From Nectonema munidae (Eukaryota; Nematomorpha; Nectonematoida; Nectonematidae), in the NCBI GenBank assembly GCA_030549495.1, contig JAUIRK010000106.1, positions 1,321,001 to 1,385,000 on the forward strand: 64,000 nucleotides of DNA. The letters run 5' to 3'. The stretch's first letter is position 1. Each line of letters opens with the position of its first letter. Position numbers and translations under genes: made by a program. Under the pieces are notes generated by a model. The model saw only the letters and a program-made list of their open reading frames with translations, searched no databases and was not told the origin of the DNA. This document shows positions 33,677-45,360 of the stretch, piece by piece.

Positions 33677-35314
33677 ATGGATTTGAGCCATAGTAGTCTT
33701 CATAGTTGCACAAACCCGAGTTTTGAAGATGAAAAGAATTTGCGCGTCCCAAATAAAGAAAATGAAGATTTCTTAACGCATGCGGAAGCAAGAAGCACTG
33801 AAGCTACTGCACCCAAAAAAAAGAATTTTTTACACAAATTTTTGTTGAAATCTTATCAATCCGAAGATGATAAAGAAGACAAAGGCGCTACTTTCTTTAC
33901 CAAAATGAGAAATGCCTTTCTTCTGCCTCCACACGGAGAAGTGGCATTTTTGGTGCTTCTGCTTCTTGTGTTCGCTCTCCTCTTAGCAGCATTACGCGCT
34001 ACACTTGCCGAGTCATTTGCTCTTTCTACGAATGCCTTTGCCATTTTCATCATTTTCACTTTGTGTCTTCTCTCAGGATTTCTTGCCTCCACTTTTAAAT
34101 TGCCAGAACTGTTAGGGATGCTAGTTATGGGCATTTGTCTGCGCAACACCCAACTCCAGTTCTTAATATCCGGGTTGAACCCGATTTGGGCTTCAAAGCT
34201 GAGAAGTATGGCTTTTTGCATTATAATGCTTAGAGCAGGCCTAGGCCTAGATCCAGAGAAATTGATGAAGTTGAAGGCCACTATCTTCACACTCGCCTTT
34301 CTGCCCTGTCTCAGCGAAGCTTTGGTGATTGGCACCGTATCCCACTTTGTGCTTGGGATGCCTTTTGCGTGGTCCCTGATGCTCGGCTTTGTTATCGGAG
34401 CTGTTTCTCCTGCCGTCGTTGTCCCTTTGATGATTCAAACCCAGGAAAGCGGGCTCGGTGTCCAAAAGGGCATACCTTCGCTCATCATCGCCGCATCCAG
34501 CATCGACGACATCTTGGCGGTTACCGGCTTCACAATCCTACAAGGCCTCAATTTTTCGTTGGAAAGCAACAGCAGCACTCTTCTTCTACTCTTGCGTGGC
34601 ATTGTTGAGATAGTCATAGGCCTTGTTTACGGCTTCTTTTTCGGCCTTCTCTTTTGGTTTATTCCTTCGTTTGATTGTGGCGACAAAAATATTTTGCGCC
34701 TTATCCTTCTTCTCTTGGCGGGGTTTGTTGCGATGCTGGGCAGCGTATTCTGGGAAGTTCCCTCTGCTGGACCTCTTGGAACACTTGTGCTATCTTTTGT
34801 AGCTGGGTTTGGTTGGAACAAAATGAGTAATAGTCAAAGCAAATTTGTTAGTCAGACGCTCAAGCATTTTTGGTTCGTTTTTCAACCTCTTTTATTTGGC
34901 TTGATTGGTACAGAAGTGTATTTGAACAAGATCAAACCTTCTATGATAGGTTGGTCTCTTTTAATTCTTGCTTGTGGTCTGTTCGTTCGCATTTTGGTTT
35001 CTAATCTTTCTGTGTTTCATTCAGGCCTTACCACCAAAGAAAGGTTGTTTGTGTCAGTGGCATGGCTGCCTAAAGCCACTGTCCAAGCAGCTATTGGTCC
35101 TATTGCTTTGGATTATGCCCGTGCGAATAATTTGAGCGATGGTATTATTAGATATGCAGAATATATCCTGATTATAGCCATTTTGTCAATTCTCCTCACT
35201 GCTCCTATTGGTGCGATTTCCATTAAATCATTAAGTTCATATTTGCTCAAACAACCCAAAAGTAAAAGTAGTATTGCAGGCTTGGATAACGAAATTATTT
35301 CTCAAAGGCTTTAA
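33677..35314 (+). CDS. Na+/H+ antiporter, NHA/SLC9B type
   Basis: A 545-residue multi-pass membrane protein read from ATG 33677. The frame opens earlier but without an ATG, and a TTTATGTTTTAG acceptor ends at 33660, so a 5' non-coding exon is likely. After a charged N-terminal tail of about 90 residues come about 12 hydrophobic segments. The conserved Asp-Asp pair of cation/proton antiporter family 2 is at residues 277-278 (AASSIDDILAVTGF), almost the same position as in human NHA2. VGAVSP-like GAVSPAVVVPLMI precedes it and AWLPKATVQAAIGPIALDYA is in the C-terminal part. Such proteins exchange Na+ or Li+ for protons across plasma or organelle membranes. The whole coding region is one exon and is clearly richer in G+C than its flanks. 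It looks intact. Which NHA paralogue it is cannot be told. Confidence 0.92.
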   Translation: MDLSHSSLHSCTNPSFEDEKNLRVPNKENEDFLTHAEARSTEATAPKKKNFLHKFLLKSYQSEDDKEDKGATFFTKMRNAFLLPPHGEVAFLVLLLLVFALLLAALRATLAESFALSTNAFAIFIIFTLCLLSGFLASTFKLPELLGMLVMGICLRNTQLQFLISGLNPIWASKLRSMAFCIIMLRAGLGLDPEKLMKLKATIFTLAFLPCLSEALVIGTVSHFVLGMPFAWSLMLGFVIGAVSPAVVVPLMIQTQESGLGVQKGIPSLIIAASSIDDILAVTGFTILQGLNFSLESNSSTLLLLLRGIVEIVIGLVYGFFFGLLFWFIPSFDCGDKNILRLILLLLAGFVAMLGSVFWEVPSAGPLGTLVLSFVAGFGWNKMSNSQSKFVSQTLKHFWFVFQPLLFGLIGTEVYLNKIKPSMIGWSLLILACGLFVRILVSNLSVFHSGLTTKERLFVSVAWLPKATVQAAIGPIALDYARANNLSDGIIRYAEYILIIAILSILLTAPIGAISIKSLSSYLLKQPKSKSSIAGLDNEIISQRL

Positions 35315-35437
35315 TAACGTTGTGTTTTTATTGTGCTGTTTTTCTCTTTGCAAGATTTCTTTTATCCTGATCTTGGCAATAGGAATGGATCTGCTTGCTC
35401 ATCCATATTCGTATCTCATTTCTCTTTTATATTCATT

Positions 35438-35466
35438 AAATTTTTAATATATATTAAATAAAAATA
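35438..35466 (+). terminator. polyadenylation signal cluster
   Basis: ATTAAA and AATAAA motifs (ATTAAATTTTTAATATATAT, then TTAAATAAAAATAAA) occur about 125-155 bp after the antiporter stop codon and are the likely cleavage signals of that transcript. Confidence 0.45.
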
Positions 35467-36140
35467 AATTTTTATGTGTGCATAATAGTCATACACTTAA
35501 AAGCATTTTAAAATTACATTGCAGAATTATATTTGCAACAATTAATATAATTAATAACAAATATTTTTGTTCTTTTGGTGTTTAAATTACCAATAGGAAT
35601 TTTTCAACTGTTGCGAAAAATCTACTCTAATTAAGACTTGATTTTTGTCAAAAAATATTTCTAACTATAAATTATATAAAAACAAAAATATTAAGAGTCA
35701 AAGTTAATTTTTTTGGGGTCGTGTAAGTAAATGCTTAATACCCTTAACTTCAGAAATTTTTTTTCATTTTGATCAAAGCTTAATTTTAAATTTTAGGTCC
35801 CAGGCAGAAATAAGATATTTTTGGATTTGAATAATAAACCCTTTGACAATCAATGTCATTATAAAATAAAGTGCATACTATAAAATAACACAACTTTATA
35901 AGATTTTAATGACAAAAACCGCATATTTGGTTGATTTTTTTTTTATAGTTTTAAGAAGAAGAAGAAGAAAAAATTTATTAAAATATTTTAGAGCATAATA
36001 AATATAGTATATCTATATACATTATATTTACTTATAGAACAGGCATAGATTTAGAACATAACATAAAAAAAAAACATTTAAAAAAAAAAACACTTATGAT
36101 TTTGTTAGTTTCCAAAGGTTTATAAAAACCGCTTCAGGAG
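35467..36140. other. AT-rich spacer with AAG microsatellite
   Basis: No coding sequence. An (AAG)n run at about 35953-35969 lies where the 3' end of the following minus-strand LINE would be expected, so it may be that element's simple-repeat tail (TTC on the element's strand). Confidence 0.4.
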
Positions 36141-36216
36141 ATCTAACATTACAATTGAAAAAAAATATGATAAAGAAATATGAATATTTGTTACGGGACT
36201 TTCAAATGAAGAAGTT

Positions 36217-39178
36217 TCAAGTTCGAGCTACACAAGAGAAGCAATTTTTTTTTTCGCATTTTAAATTTGCAGGATAGGTAGATAATATCTTTGCTTTAAA
36301 CAGTCTTTTAAAATTTTTGACTGAAGAACAGCTTTCACCAATGACATGGCGGTAGACATCATAAAACGATGGGACTTTATACATGACAGATTGATGTGAA
36401 AGGTGCAATCTGTATGATGGTTTCTTTAATCTTGATGGTACTCTAAAATTATATGCGTTTCTGACATCATAGGATATTATATCCTGAAAAAAGCTTTCAC
36501 TGTGATTATTTAAGCAGTTGAACAAAAAGAGGCCGAGTTTCATATTGTACAGATCTTTAATTTTGAGTAAGCTATGTTCATGGAAGAGATGATCAGAATG
36601 AGAGTACTTGCTTAAGTCACAGATAATTTTGAGTGCTCTTCGATTCAGTGCTTCTAAATGTTCAATGTTGGAATGCGCAAAATTAATGAGACTATAGTTT
36701 AAATGAGGGAGAAAAATAGTCTTATACATAATTATTCTTACATGCAAAGGAAAGATTTTTTGACATATTTCAATATGCCAATAATTCTGCTAAGTTTAAG
36801 ATTCAGGTGATTCAAATGTACATTAAATTTTAGCTTGGAGTCGATATATAAGCCAAGAAGATTGAAACTATCAACAACGCATATGTTGCTTTCATCGAAT
36901 AACGCGCAATTAACTGTACTACTTGTTGTTACAATCATTGCTTTAGTTTTCTTTACATTAATTGACAAATCATTGCGCTCAAACCATTTTAAACTTTCTG
37001 TAGATTCCTCTTATAAATATTACTTTTTGAGAGATCGTAATCAAAGAGTAGAGTGACATCATCAGCGTACATTACAAAGTTGAAAAAGTCAGAGGATTTG
37101 TGTAAATCATTGATGTACAGCGAAAATAATAACGGCCCTAAGATCGATCCTTGAGGTACACCTCGAGTTAAGCATTTGATGTCTGAAGATATACTTCCAA
37201 GAGAAACAAATTGTTTCCTATCTTTTAAGTACGATGAAAAAAATAACAAGACATTTGAGAAAATCCATAATCAGATAGCTTAGATAATAAAATACTATGA
37301 GATATCGAATCAAACGCTTTGGTGAGGTCAATAAAAATTAACCCGGCAGATTTTTTGATTTCTAAATAGGATATGATTTTGTCAATGAGATAACTATGGA
37401 GTAACTCGGTAGAGAAATTTTGTCTAAAGCAAACTGCTTGTCATAGTATAAACTTTTTCCCTTAAAAAAGTTGAAACTTGAGAAAAAATTATTTTTTCAA
37501 AATTTTTGCAAAGATTGGGATTATTGAAATTGGTCTGAAATTTGATAGATTGAAATTATCAGCTTTTTTAGGAATTGCAACGACTTTATTCAACTTTAGA
37601 GCTGGAGGAAATTTGGAATATTGGATACAAATGTTAAAGCAGTTCATTAAGACTGAGGTAAAGCTATTCAGAACTAAATTTATATGTTCAAGATTAATAC
37701 CGTAAGCATCTGTCGACTTACTGGACGAACAACTGTGTATGGCAACAAGAACATCATTTTCATTTATAGAATTCAAGCAAAAATCTCTTTACTTTGTTTT
37801 TGTGCTAACACAAAATAGTCATTTTTGCTTAAACTAGGCAAAATAAAAGAATCATTCAATTTATCAACAATGACTTGTTTATCAAAAACGAATTCCCCTG
37901 TATCAATTTCGAGTTTATCTATTTTTTCACTTTTTAGGCTTGATAAAATAATTAATTTTTGACCAAACTTCTTTCGAACTTCTGTTTGATCTGAAAACGA
38001 ATTATAATATTCTTTTTTCAGAAATATTATTCTATTTTTAATATAATTACGAAGTCTTATAAAATTGTTTTTCAAGTATGGACAATTATGTTTTAACTTC
38101 TTAATTTTCTTAAATAGAAAATTTCTATTCTTAATTAATTCGAGTACTTCGGGCTTCATCCATGGTTTTAGTATAACTTTGTACCCTGTTTTGTCATGAT
38201 ACGGAAATTTTTTGTGAATTGAAAACACAAGAAGAAAACAAAGAAGTTACTTTCTCAAAAAGAGATTCAGGACTATTTTTGAGGTTTTCAATATAAGATG
38301 ACCAATTAATTTTATAATACTCTGATATAAAAATAGACTTATCAAAAACTGATCTTAAACTAGGTGAGTGTTTTATTTCCAAGTTAATTGAAAGACAAAT
38401 GGGAAAATGATCAGAGAAATTAGTTTCTATAACGATAGATTTGTATGCTGAAAGAAAGTTAGGAACAAGAAAGTTATCAATAACACTACCTGAAGAAGGG
38501 CGTGTGGAAGGTTAATACAGTGCTTATATCCATTTATCAAAAAGTCACTTACAAATTCATCGCGTTACAACAAACTTAGAAATATCAAAGTAAAATCACC
38601 TGCAAGGATATTTAATGAAGAGCTAGATGTTGTAGATAGAACGAAGTCTAAGTATTCACGAAACTTGTCAATTACATGAGAAATAAAGCATGGTCTACGA
38701 TATAAGTTATGTATAATGAGGTTTTTCCCAGAAAAATTTTGAATTTCTATGGAAAAATGTTCAAAACTGTCAGGAGAAAAGTGTTTACTTAATATTTTAA
38801 AAGTAAGATTTTTTTCAATAAAAACCCCAGACCACTATGCTTACTAAGCCCGCTAAAATAACCTACAAATGCATACCCTTCAATATTATAAGAGGTATTG
38901 CCGCCAGCCCATGTTTCTTGAACACATAAAACTTGAATGCTACGATTATATGTACGGTGAAACATTTGAACAAACATGTTTAATTCATCAAATTTGCTAT
39001 TAAGTGACTGTACGTTAATACTAATAATATTAAAACTATTAAGTTGAACGTATCCACTCGTACTTGAACACCGATCAGTGAAGAAGTTCTCTTCATTGAT
39101 TTGGTTTTGATGATAATAGCTGTTGTTAGAACTGAAACTATAACACCCATTTGGTACTTTATTTAACAACTCAGTCAT
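36217..39178 (-). pseudogene. LINE ORF2: endonuclease and reverse transcriptase
   Basis: The endonuclease N-terminus reads FNIISINVQSLNSKFDEL and LCVQETWAGG (39060-38900), the middle has an AGDFT box and the end has SDHFPICLSIN (about 38420). A linker (SYIENLKNSPESLFEKV; PWMKPEVLELIKNRNFLFKK) leads to the RT with KLNKVVAIPKKADNFNLSNF and RPISIIPIFAKILKK (37600-37490). RGVPQGSILGPLLFSLYIND and FVMYADDVTLLF follow (37160-37040), so the catalytic Asp pair is kept. The thumb and tail end at 36217. The frame is interrupted several times, yet the order and spacing are complete, about 985 codons. It appears fairly young but inactive. Confidence 0.8.
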
Positions 39179-39464
39179 AATATAATGTATTCATACCAAT
39201 CTTTTTTATTTCCTTTTGAACAAGGGGACAATTGAAGTCAAGAGCAGAGTGAGAAAAATCTGATAGGCCTTTAGATTTACAGTTTGTACAAATATTTTCA
39301 CTAGTTAATTTAGAGCAATTACTCCCATTATGTGATTCACTGCAGTATCTACAAATTGAGGATTTTTTACAATTTGATGCAGTATGACCAATAAGGCAGC
39401 AGTTGGAGCACTGCTTATGAAAAACATATGGATACACTTTGCATCTACTCAAATCAAAATACAC
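39171..39464 (-). pseudogene. LINE ORF1 C-terminus, zinc knuckles
   Basis: Encodes CSNCCLIGHTASNCKKSS, CRYCSESHNGSNC and CTNCKSKGLSDFSHSALDF, three Cys/His knuckles as in the ORF1 proteins of Jockey- and CR1-type LINEs. It ends about where ORF2 starts. The N-terminal part of ORF1 is not recognisable upstream. Confidence 0.65.
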
Positions 39465-39699
39465 CTTGAAATTATTTTTAGAAAGAGATTTGAATATTTC
39501 TGTTGATTTTCAACTTGAAATTTAAACTTGAAATTTTAATTACCTACAACCTTTTAATTCATGGGGAAAATGTTTGTTTTTTGATTTTGAAGAAAAATAT
39601 CGGCTTTTCAAATGAAAGTAGATTTATGGCTAGAAAAAATAATTAAAAAAATATAACTTATCATTGAAGAAAAACAAAGTCAGGCTAAACCACAAACTT

Positions 39700-40165
39700 C
39701 TAAGCGTGTTGATAGAACATTTGAAGACTAAACTAATTGATCTCATATTTTCCAAACAAATGTCAAACATTTCATACATTATTCAAAAATTATTGATTTC
39801 ATAAATAAGCTCCACTTTGGCAGCAACATCAGAGTCATCAATGCTACTTTCGCTCACTGAAAAAGGTCTGGTGATCCAAATGTCATTAGAACGGTTATTT
39901 AACTTCGGAAAATAGTTTTGAATTGCTTGATTGCAAGCAACATGTGTGAGATTTAAAATGATGTTTGATTTTAAGAGCAAAATTATTAATTGATTGCATC
40001 ATACAATCAGGAGTAATGAATACATCAAATAGAAATAGTTTTGCAACTGATGGAAAGGCGTTCATGAGGATAAACTTTTTGATACCAAAAGTTTTTCATG
40101 ACCCTTGCAAAAACTTCTAATGACCCCCAAAGGTTTCACGACCCCCAGGTTAAGAACTTGGGGAT
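39700..40165 (-). mobile_element. hAT (ZBED/Buster-like) remnant
   Basis: A minus-strand frame at 39980-39783 encodes NRSNDIWITRPFSVSESSID then DVAAKVELIYEI, matching the region before the dimerisation domain of ZBED5/GTF2IRD2-like hAT transposases. Its upstream side (40090-40165) holds a terminus with GGGGGTCGTGAAACC and GTTCTTAACC repeats, typical of hAT ends. Most of the element is missing. Confidence 0.5.
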
Positions 40166-41382
40166 AGTGGCTAAGCGAAACAAGCTATTGTAGAAAACTC
40201 ATTATTTACTTCCCTTGAAGGTTACTATGATATTTTACTAAATAACCAGAAAAAAATATTTGTTAAAATTAGAATTCTTTTTCCAGCGATAAAAATTTTT
40301 TAAAAGAGAGATGGATGATAAGCACTCTGCTTTATGTTTTAGGAAGCATTCATAATTTTTCATAAATCATAAGTTTAAAGTCGGTGACACCTTTGAAATG
40401 TAGGTGAGGGATAAAGGATTTACGAAAATTTAGTCGTAATAGAATACGAATTACAAAATTCCTTTGCCAAAATTAACGACATTTAAAGTGACATTTCCTT
40501 TTTTCCTGTTAGAAAGAGTAGGAGAGCTGACTTAGGCTTTTTATTCTAGCATTTTTTAAATGAAGTCCAGAATAGCGCCTGATAACAGCCTGCCTGATTT
40601 CGAGATTTTAAATGGATAGCAGAAGTTAGAGTCAGTATCTCATAGAATTTACGAATATTTTAAATATTAATCAAGAAAAAATCTCATTTTTGTAAGCACA
40701 TGAAGTGGCCTTTCTTTAGCGGAATCCAAAAGTAGATTTCAATACTTAAAATTTTTGTATTTGGAGGCGCATTTTTTAGCATATAAAAGTCGGCATTTTT
40801 TAAGTACTTGAAGTCACATATTTCCTCTCTACCTCCCGCAACCTTGCACGGTAATTTTTAATTATATACATTAAATGAAGTGTTTTTTTTGAAAAATTTT
40901 TACCTAGACAAATAGGGGCTCTTTGAAAAACTATTATAAAAATATTTATCAATGATAAATGATCATTTTTGGTAAAAAAAAAGTCATCGCTCATTCAAAA
41001 TCGATCATATCAAAAGCCCTATTTTTGATGATTTTTAGGGTGCGAATAAAAATTTAGGGGGGCGTAGACTAGTTCGGTGAAAAAAGAAGCAATGAAGGAG
41101 AACATTATTTCTTTCAATTTGATTTCTGCCTTTCCTTTTGTAATTTATTAATATAAATATTTTATAGCTAAAAATAATTAAAAAGAAGAAAATTTAACTA
41201 AATCCTACTTATATATTTTTGATAGGGGAAAGTATTGTTTTCACTTACTTTCACCGACCACCATTTTATTCTCGTAAGAGTGCAATGATCTTTTGCAGAA
41301 AACAACATCAAGATCTCGTAAAGCGAAATAAAATGGAATGGAATTACCGATACAACTCCATACTTTCAATCTCTCATTTCGC
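40166..41382. other. no supported gene
   Basis: AT-rich sequence with only short frames and no recognised domain. A GGGGGGCGTAGACTAG phrase near 41057 is reminiscent of an internal transposon end, but no partner was found. Confidence 0.35.
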
Positions 41383-41386
41383 TTAA

Positions 41387-43644
41387 CCCTTATTACGCAG
41401 AAAAAAATAACTCTTAATTTCCCCCTTGGGTCCAAATGGACCCATACTAAAAAAATATAAAAAAATAAAATCAAATGTTTTTATTTAAAAAAAAAAATTA
41501 AAATTAAATTTAAAAATACAACTAGGATTAATTTGAACAATTTTTACAAATTTTGTTGTAATGCTCTTTACAAACAAATTTATTACAAATAATGGAGGTA
41601 GAGTCATATTTGTTGTCTGTTCCTTTACAAAGGTGGCATCTTTTTCTTTTCAATTCTGTATTTTCTTTTCTACAAGATATTTTCTCCAATAATGTTTTGC
41701 TTGAAATGATTCTCGGTAAAGTTTTTCTTGTTTCTATATGTGCTGAAAGAAGTTTCTTTCCTAAAGTATACAAAAAAATTCTTCTTTTATAAGGGCAATT
41801 TTCTTTGTATATTTTTTTGTAATCTCTGAAAACAAAATATAAGAATTAAATGCTGAAATATCTAAAATGTTGAAGAATATAATCATAGGCCTTTTTGGTC
41901 GAAAAACTTTTTTGGTATAAAACTTTTTGGTCGAAACTGTCTACTCCACCTTTTGTTTTATTATAGTCCAGTATAATTGAAGGAATTTTTTTCTTTGATT
42001 AGTCAAAATGTTTTTCATGATGATAATATGTGCTTTGAAGAATGACTGATCTATTTTTTTGGCATATATGATACTATTGTAAAGTCTTGTGAAAAGATAA
42101 AGTGAGGTGTATTGGGATCTTCCTTTAGTTGAGGAAAAATTTTCTGGAAGAGATGCTTTATTTTTTTTTAAGTGTTCCTATACATGTGATTTTTCTTTCC
42201 AGCAACTTTTCAACTAGCAAGTAAGAAGTAAAGAAATTGTCGAATGTAATATTGTAGCCTTTCAAGCCACCTGACAGCTGTAAGACATTTTCTCCTAAAA
42301 TTTTTTTTATTGAATCATAATTCTTGTCTAAATAAGGTTTAAGTCTCCAAACATAATGCGTACTAGAATCACACAATTCCAAAATTTAAGACCATATTTG
42401 GCTGTTTTTTGGCATATACTGTCTAAAAGGAGCTCTGCCTAGAAAAGCTTTTAATTGTTCGTCAATTGTAACAAAAAAGTTTAAATTATACAATTTTTCA
42501 GAAATTAAGCTCCAAATTGTCCAAAAATCAAGGAAAGCTGCGAATTTATCTTTTTGTTTTCATTGATTTCTAGTTTTACTTCTGTCAAATCTTAAAGAGC
42601 ATAATTCTTCAAACCTGTGGCGAGTAATAGTTGCAGCAAAAATAGGTCTACCCTTTAGTCGTTTTATTTTTTGACTTATAAACACCAAACAGAATTAGAA
42701 CTCCAAAAAAAGCCATCAACTCAACATGATCCAAATTCTCTCCAAACTTATCTTCTCCTTTTTTATTAGTATTTTCCAGAATTAAATTTACGATACTTAG
42801 AGGAAAAAAAGAGAAAATGGAGAAACCAAACCTCATCATCCACTCGAGAATAGAATATCTTGTTGGACCTGGCTTTAGGGAAATTATATTTACAGCATTA
42901 TTTCTACCAATATTCGCTGGAAGAATACAACTCCATTCAATTTTTTTATCTTTGGAAAAAACAACTGAAGCTTCTTGAACATATCCTGAATTTTTGCTTC
43001 CATCTGTTGAAGATGAAGATCGTATAGAAATCTGAACATCACTTTCAGAAAAACTTTCATTTAAAGAACATTCAGAACTATCACTTTTAGAAACGATTCT
43101 TCATTTTGGAATGTGTATAACAATTTTTCAAGGCATAACTATGAATTTAAAAAAAAGTTCAATATCTAAACTACCCAGAAAAAAGTTTGAAAATTTTTGT
43201 TTTATAAAATTCAATATCAAAATTATTTTTTTGAAAGAATCTGAAAAGATTCAATCAAAAAGACAAAAAATACAAGTTCACTTTATATTTTATTTTTAAG
43301 TTACTAAAATGTGCAATTTTTAAAAAAAAATGTATACAAAATTTTTTTTTAAATCACCGTGGCGTTAAGTTCAATTACTAATAAAATTTAAGGCATTTTC
43401 TGTTATAATTAAAACTTTTTATGACATAAACATTATTCGGTCCAAATGAACCTGAAAGGGAAATGTGAAGTTTTTTTATTTCTACAAGTTCACTGAATTA
43501 TTTTAAATAAAATGCTTTCTATATATGTAAATCTATTTTTAAAATAAAGTCAAAAAGTTTCAGGGCCTCATCTTTATTATTTTGTAATTTTCACAAATTT
43601 AAAATTTTTTACGGGTCCAAATGGAGGCGAACGGGTAATGAGGG
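41387..43644 (-). mobile_element. piggyBac element with exact TTAA duplications
   Basis: The left end is TTAA then CCCTTATTACGC, and the right end is GGGTAATGAGGG then TTAA (TTAA at 41383-41386 and 43645-43648). Just inside each end lies the near-palindrome GGGTCCAAATGGACCC (about 41429) or GGGTCCAAATGGAGG (about 43613), with a third copy at 43439. The length of 2258 bp and the TTAA target are diagnostic. A transposase gene on the minus strand fills the interior. Confidence 0.9.
41528..43090 (-). pseudogene. piggyBac transposase
   Basis: Reading leftwards from about 43090: an acidic Ser-rich start (SSECSLNESFSESDVQIS), GPTRYSILEWMM, and NLDHVELMAFFGVLILFGVY with RPIFAATITRHRFEELC. The DDD core is present: TIDEQLKAFLGRAPFRQYMP (first Asp, about 42460), YNITFDNFFTSYLL (second, about 42230) and YNKTKGGVDSFDQ (third, about 41950). 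The C-terminal cysteine-rich domain is complete (CHLCKGTDNKYDSTSIICN, CKEHYNKICKNC; 41640-41530). All parts are in order, but the frame is interrupted in several places. Confidence 0.85.
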
Positions 43645-43659
43645 TTAATTATAATGTAT

Positions 43660-45360
43660 TTCATCGTCCTCTGTGATAAGTCCTATCATAGAAATTGTTT
43701 GAAGCTCGTAATTATGCTTTCTATGAAAAGATACTTCTGAACCTATGTGAACAACATAGTAGCGCCTGTATCCCAGATAGATTCGGGCATAGAAAATTCC
43801 TCCAGAGCGAAGTCACTGGATAGGGATACCATATGGCCCCGTAGTCCACCCTTGAAATTAGATGCCTTTCTGGACGTCCCAAACTCCAATATGAGGACAA
43901 ATCCTTAGACAGTTTGGACGAGAAATCAGATTCTACGAAAATAACAGAAACCTCTACTCTCCGAAAAAAATGAAAAAGAAACTTCACCACCCGTTTGTAG
44001 AGGGATCACAACGATAGTGATTCAGGATGACCAAAAACAATTCACGTCCTCAAAATAGAAGACAACCCATAATAAGGGGGCAAAAAGAATGAAAAAAATG
44101 GAGAAAATAAAGAAAGTGACCAACAAAAGGATAGAACTCCAGTAGAATCCAAATTAGATTTAGTCCACAATAAAGAGGCAGTGGCAAAGTTCGAAATAGA
44201 TTGCCGTTCTCGGGAACTTCTTAGCAATGCATCTTTCTCCGTTTCCGCTCCCACATTCAAAGCTCCGAGAGATTAAAAAATTGGAAATTGAGAATCTTAA
44301 TTTGGGTAATTACGTTCACATCCAAATTTTTTACTCGTTGTTTCAAGCTCCTAAAAGAGGAGAACGAGCACATTATTCGAGTCCTAATCTAAGAAGACTG
44401 GAGAACGATGCATGAAATCAGGAATATGAACAAAGAAAGAGCCCTCCTGAAGGATTTTCGTAGATGCCTCATCCATAGGACTGGGCTTCCGAATACGATC
44501 AAACATCTACAGTACACAAAAAGTCCTGCGCGGGTATGCTTTTTCTTACCTGCACTCGCCCATGCCCGAAAAAATATAACGCTTGCACCCACAAAAAAAT
44601 TTTTTTGCCCTTGGGTTCCGCTTATTTTCACTTACCCGCAAATTTTTAAAAGCATTTCTTGTGAAAAATAACACACACACTAAAAAACAATATAATTGAA
44701 GCTGCAAACAATTTCTTAAAATTTTCAATTTTATTAAACAAATTAAAAAATAGGCTTATTCAAAAATGAAAACTTTTTTATATAGTATTCAATCTTTTCA
44801 TTGCACTGTTTAAAAATGAAATATCATTAACGCAGAAGAAGGTTTCAAATGTGTTCTTCTTTCATTAAGTATAAATCCAGCTAAGCTGAAGTTACTTTCA
44901 CTTGTAGCCATTATGCAAAACACACTTATGACATCTGATGCAAGAAAAGGAAAAGTATCAGAGTAAGAACCTGACACCTATCAAGAACATCAGTACAAGT
45001 TGAAGGATCCCGCGAAAAATTTTGATATTTTTCTGTTTCTTCGGATTGTGGGTAGCCGCATGACCGCGCGGGTATACCCACCCACTGCAGGACTCTAGTA
45101 CACATCATCAACACAGGATGGAATATCGCACATCAGTAACTTCTAGCAATTATTGTGAGGGACTCCACCTAACAAAAGCTGTTTTCAGACTCTAACCCAG
45201 CTATTAACGTCATTAAGAATGTTGGAGCGACCTCCCTCATAAGCCTTGTCCTAATAGCATAGATGGTCATAATGAGACCTGACACAGATTTCATCAGAAA
45301 AAAAATCAACTACACCCGGTTAGAGAACCCGACGGACAAATCTTGAAAGTATAACATATG
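43660..45360 (+). other. unclassified coding-like block, split by a hAT insertion
   Basis: Base composition rises here and plus-strand similarity to protein is suggested in several frames. CEQHSSACIPDRF lies near 43748, GRPKLQYEDKSLDSLDEKSD near 43872, EAVAKFEIDCRSRELL near 44175 and NKERALLKDFRRCLIHRTGL near 44428. After the hAT insertion there is DSNPAINVIKNVGATSLISL. A GRP-then-SRSKRR-like pattern recurs in uncharacterised repeat-borne proteins of arthropods as far as I remember, but I cannot name the family. It is not intact. Confidence 0.35.
44519..45096 (-). mobile_element. hAT deletion derivative, exact 8-bp duplication
   Basis: The ends read AAAAGTCCTGCGCGGGTAT and, inverted, AGAGTCCTGCAGTGGG. 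They are flanked by AGTACACA on both sides (44511-44518 and 45097-45104), a perfect 8-bp hAT duplication. Both ends are rich in CCCGC/GCGGG repeats. The minus strand inside still encodes a hAT dimerisation-domain fragment (MATSESNFSLAGFILNERRT, then HLKPSSALMI; about 44910-44825), so the element was derived from an Ac/hobo-like autonomous copy by internal deletion. Confidence 0.85.

Larger units (their letters stand above)
35953..39560 (-). mobile_element. Jockey/CR1-like LINE, nearly full length
   Basis: A minus-strand non-LTR retrotransposon. It has an ORF1 zinc-knuckle part at 39464-39171, then an ORF2 from 39178 to 36217 with an APE endonuclease, reverse transcriptase and a C-terminal region without RNase H. 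The clade call rests on the C-terminal signature (RNAYNFRVPSRLKKPSYRLH) and the absence of RNase H. The family is distinct from the other LINE in the window. The 3' tail may be the TTC repeat at 35953. Confidence 0.75.

Noticed and set aside
33856-34335. Long minus-strand frame inside the antiporter gene
   Set aside because: It is the antisense shadow of the GC-richer NHA coding region, and its product has no domain.
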